Assembly (NCBI GenBank): GCA_009885105.1
Contig: VFLI01000016.1
Location: 62,001-126,000, forward strand
Direction of reading: 5' to 3'
DNA: 64,000 nucleotides
From: Spirochaetia bacterium
GTDB taxonomy: Bacteria; Spirochaetota; Leptospiria; Leptospirales; Leptonemataceae
The position numbers and the translations under genes are program-made. A model generated the notes under the pieces. It saw only the letters and a program-made list of their open reading frames with translations. It was not told where the DNA came from and made no database searches. This document shows positions 63,416 through 64,000 of the stretch, one piece after another (positions within the stretch are counted from its first letter, which is position 1; the number at the start of each line of letters is the position of its first letter).

Positions 63416-64000
63416 TCATCGCATCGGGTCGGGAAGAAGGTCATCGTCTCCCAGAAAACATTTGAGTGTATCCGGGAAATCTCGTCCGAGACGGGCGCGG
63501 TAAACCAGCTTCAGTCCTTCCTGATTCGCCGCGCCTCCAGGCAGCCGGCATTCAATGGACAGAATTGTTCCAAAATGGCGTCTCCACCAGTTCGGGGGCT
63601 CGCGCGCAATATCGACAGTCAGCTCCAGCACAAAGTCAGGCGTCAGGGTCCAGCCTTTTAGAGGCCAGAGCGAATAAATAAAAAATCGCATGAATCGTCC
63701 CGGGCCTGAATAATCGTAGTCGTTTTCTTCCATCCCCAGTTCCTGTGTGTAGCGCACTTCGATTGTGGCCGGACCGGCGGGAAGGCGGCCGCGGAATCGT
63801 GCCTGGAACAAATCGATCCTGTCCTGTGACCAATGGTCGAACAGGCTCGCCTCTTCCTTTGAGACTGGCTGATAGGAACTGACCTGGGCCGCCGCTTCCA
63901 CTCCGGCGACGCGCACCTGAAGTGGACCGGGGCCGGGCATCAGGAACTGGAAATCAGCCGTGACAGGGCCTCTGGCGGAGACTCTGTACACGGCAAGAAC
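63416..64000 (-). CDS. 3' end of a gene cut by the window edge
   Basis: About 195 codons of an open frame that reads past the right edge of the window; the true start lies beyond it. The protein looks soluble and beta-rich, with QVRVAGVEAAAQVSSYQPVS, PAGPATIEVRYTQELG and GWTLTPDFVLELTVDIAREP. The end reads FLGDDDLLPDPMR. I do not recognise the family. It converges with the cystatin-like gene, with 35 bases between the stops. Confidence 0.6.
   Translation of the reverse strand, partial: VLAVYRVSARGPVTADFQFLMPGPGPLQVRVAGVEAAAQVSSYQPVSKEEASLFDHWSQDRIDLFQARFRGRLPAGPATIEVRYTQELGMEENDYDYSGPGRFMRFFIYSLWPLKGWTLTPDFVLELTVDIAREPPNWWRRHFGTILSIECRLPGGAANQEGLKLVYRARLGRDFPDTLKCFLGDDDLLPDPMR

Overview
The window looks like the chromosome of a spirochaete of the order Leptospirales, with a base composition near 50% GC by eye. 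That is richer than most Leptospira and closer to Leptonema or Turneriella. The lineage call rests on gene content: a lipoprotein with the DUF1554 domain known mainly from Leptospira, spirochaete-type lipoboxes, 7TMR-DISM sensor kinase and adenylate cyclase parts, a very large SpoIIE-type phosphatase with a membrane sensor and TPR tail, degenerate receiver proteins, and an acyl-CoA dehydrogenase set next to glycerol kinase. No phage, insertion sequence, CRISPR array, rRNA or replication origin was seen. Bases 1-128 hold no convincing gene.

Layout. 0.1-12 kb: GAF histidine kinase, a small exported protein, DUF2752 and gamma-carbonic-anhydrase genes, ychF, a pseudo-receiver, a metallo-beta-lactamase-fold hydrolase, glpK, the remnant of a thiamine-diphosphate enzyme, a degenerate HD-type protein, then the coupled run ndk-ispA-tlyA. 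12-22 kb: an exported triple-repeat protein closed by a strong terminator, the SpoIIE phosphatase with an MFS transporter, corA, a PAP2 protein, purA and hisZ. 22-28 kb: a membrane sensor, a STAS/zinc-ribbon fusion, murJ, a 3-methyladenine glycosylase and an aldehyde dehydrogenase. 28.4-31.7 kb: one large sensor kinase/adenylate cyclase whose two halves lie in reversed order. 31.8-40 kb: a scrap with an FG-GAP-like motif, patatin and acyl-CoA dehydrogenase genes behind two perfect palindromes, lspA, a secreted DUF5683-like protein, uvrA and tRNA-Pro. 40-44 kb: napD-napA-napB (periplasmic nitrate reductase) and a DinB protein. 44-53.6 kb: a GGDEF protein, an amino-acid permease, alpha-amylase, a two-TM protein, an ankyrin protein, argC, recA and pgsA. 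53.7-64 kb: accessory and surface genes with dispersed repeats, a DUF1554 lipoprotein, a propeller lipoprotein, an aspartic protease plus nucleotidyltransferase-like cluster, a MATE exporter, a TPM-domain protein, a secreted papain-like protease followed by a cystatin-like lipoprotein, and a gene cut by the window end.

How genes work together. Housekeeping genes cover lipid metabolism (glpK, ispA, pgsA, acyl-CoA dehydrogenase, patatin), the envelope (murJ, lspA), and DNA repair (recA, uvrA, glycosylase). Signalling is heavy: a histidine kinase, a permuted kinase/cyclase, a GGDEF protein and a phosphatase/STAS pair of partner-switching type, though no switch kinase is seen here. The least expected signals are the permuted kinase locus, the protease/cystatin-like pair, argC without a normal start codon, the paired operators before the acyl-CoA dehydrogenase, and the broken thiamine-diphosphate gene fused to the end of glpK.
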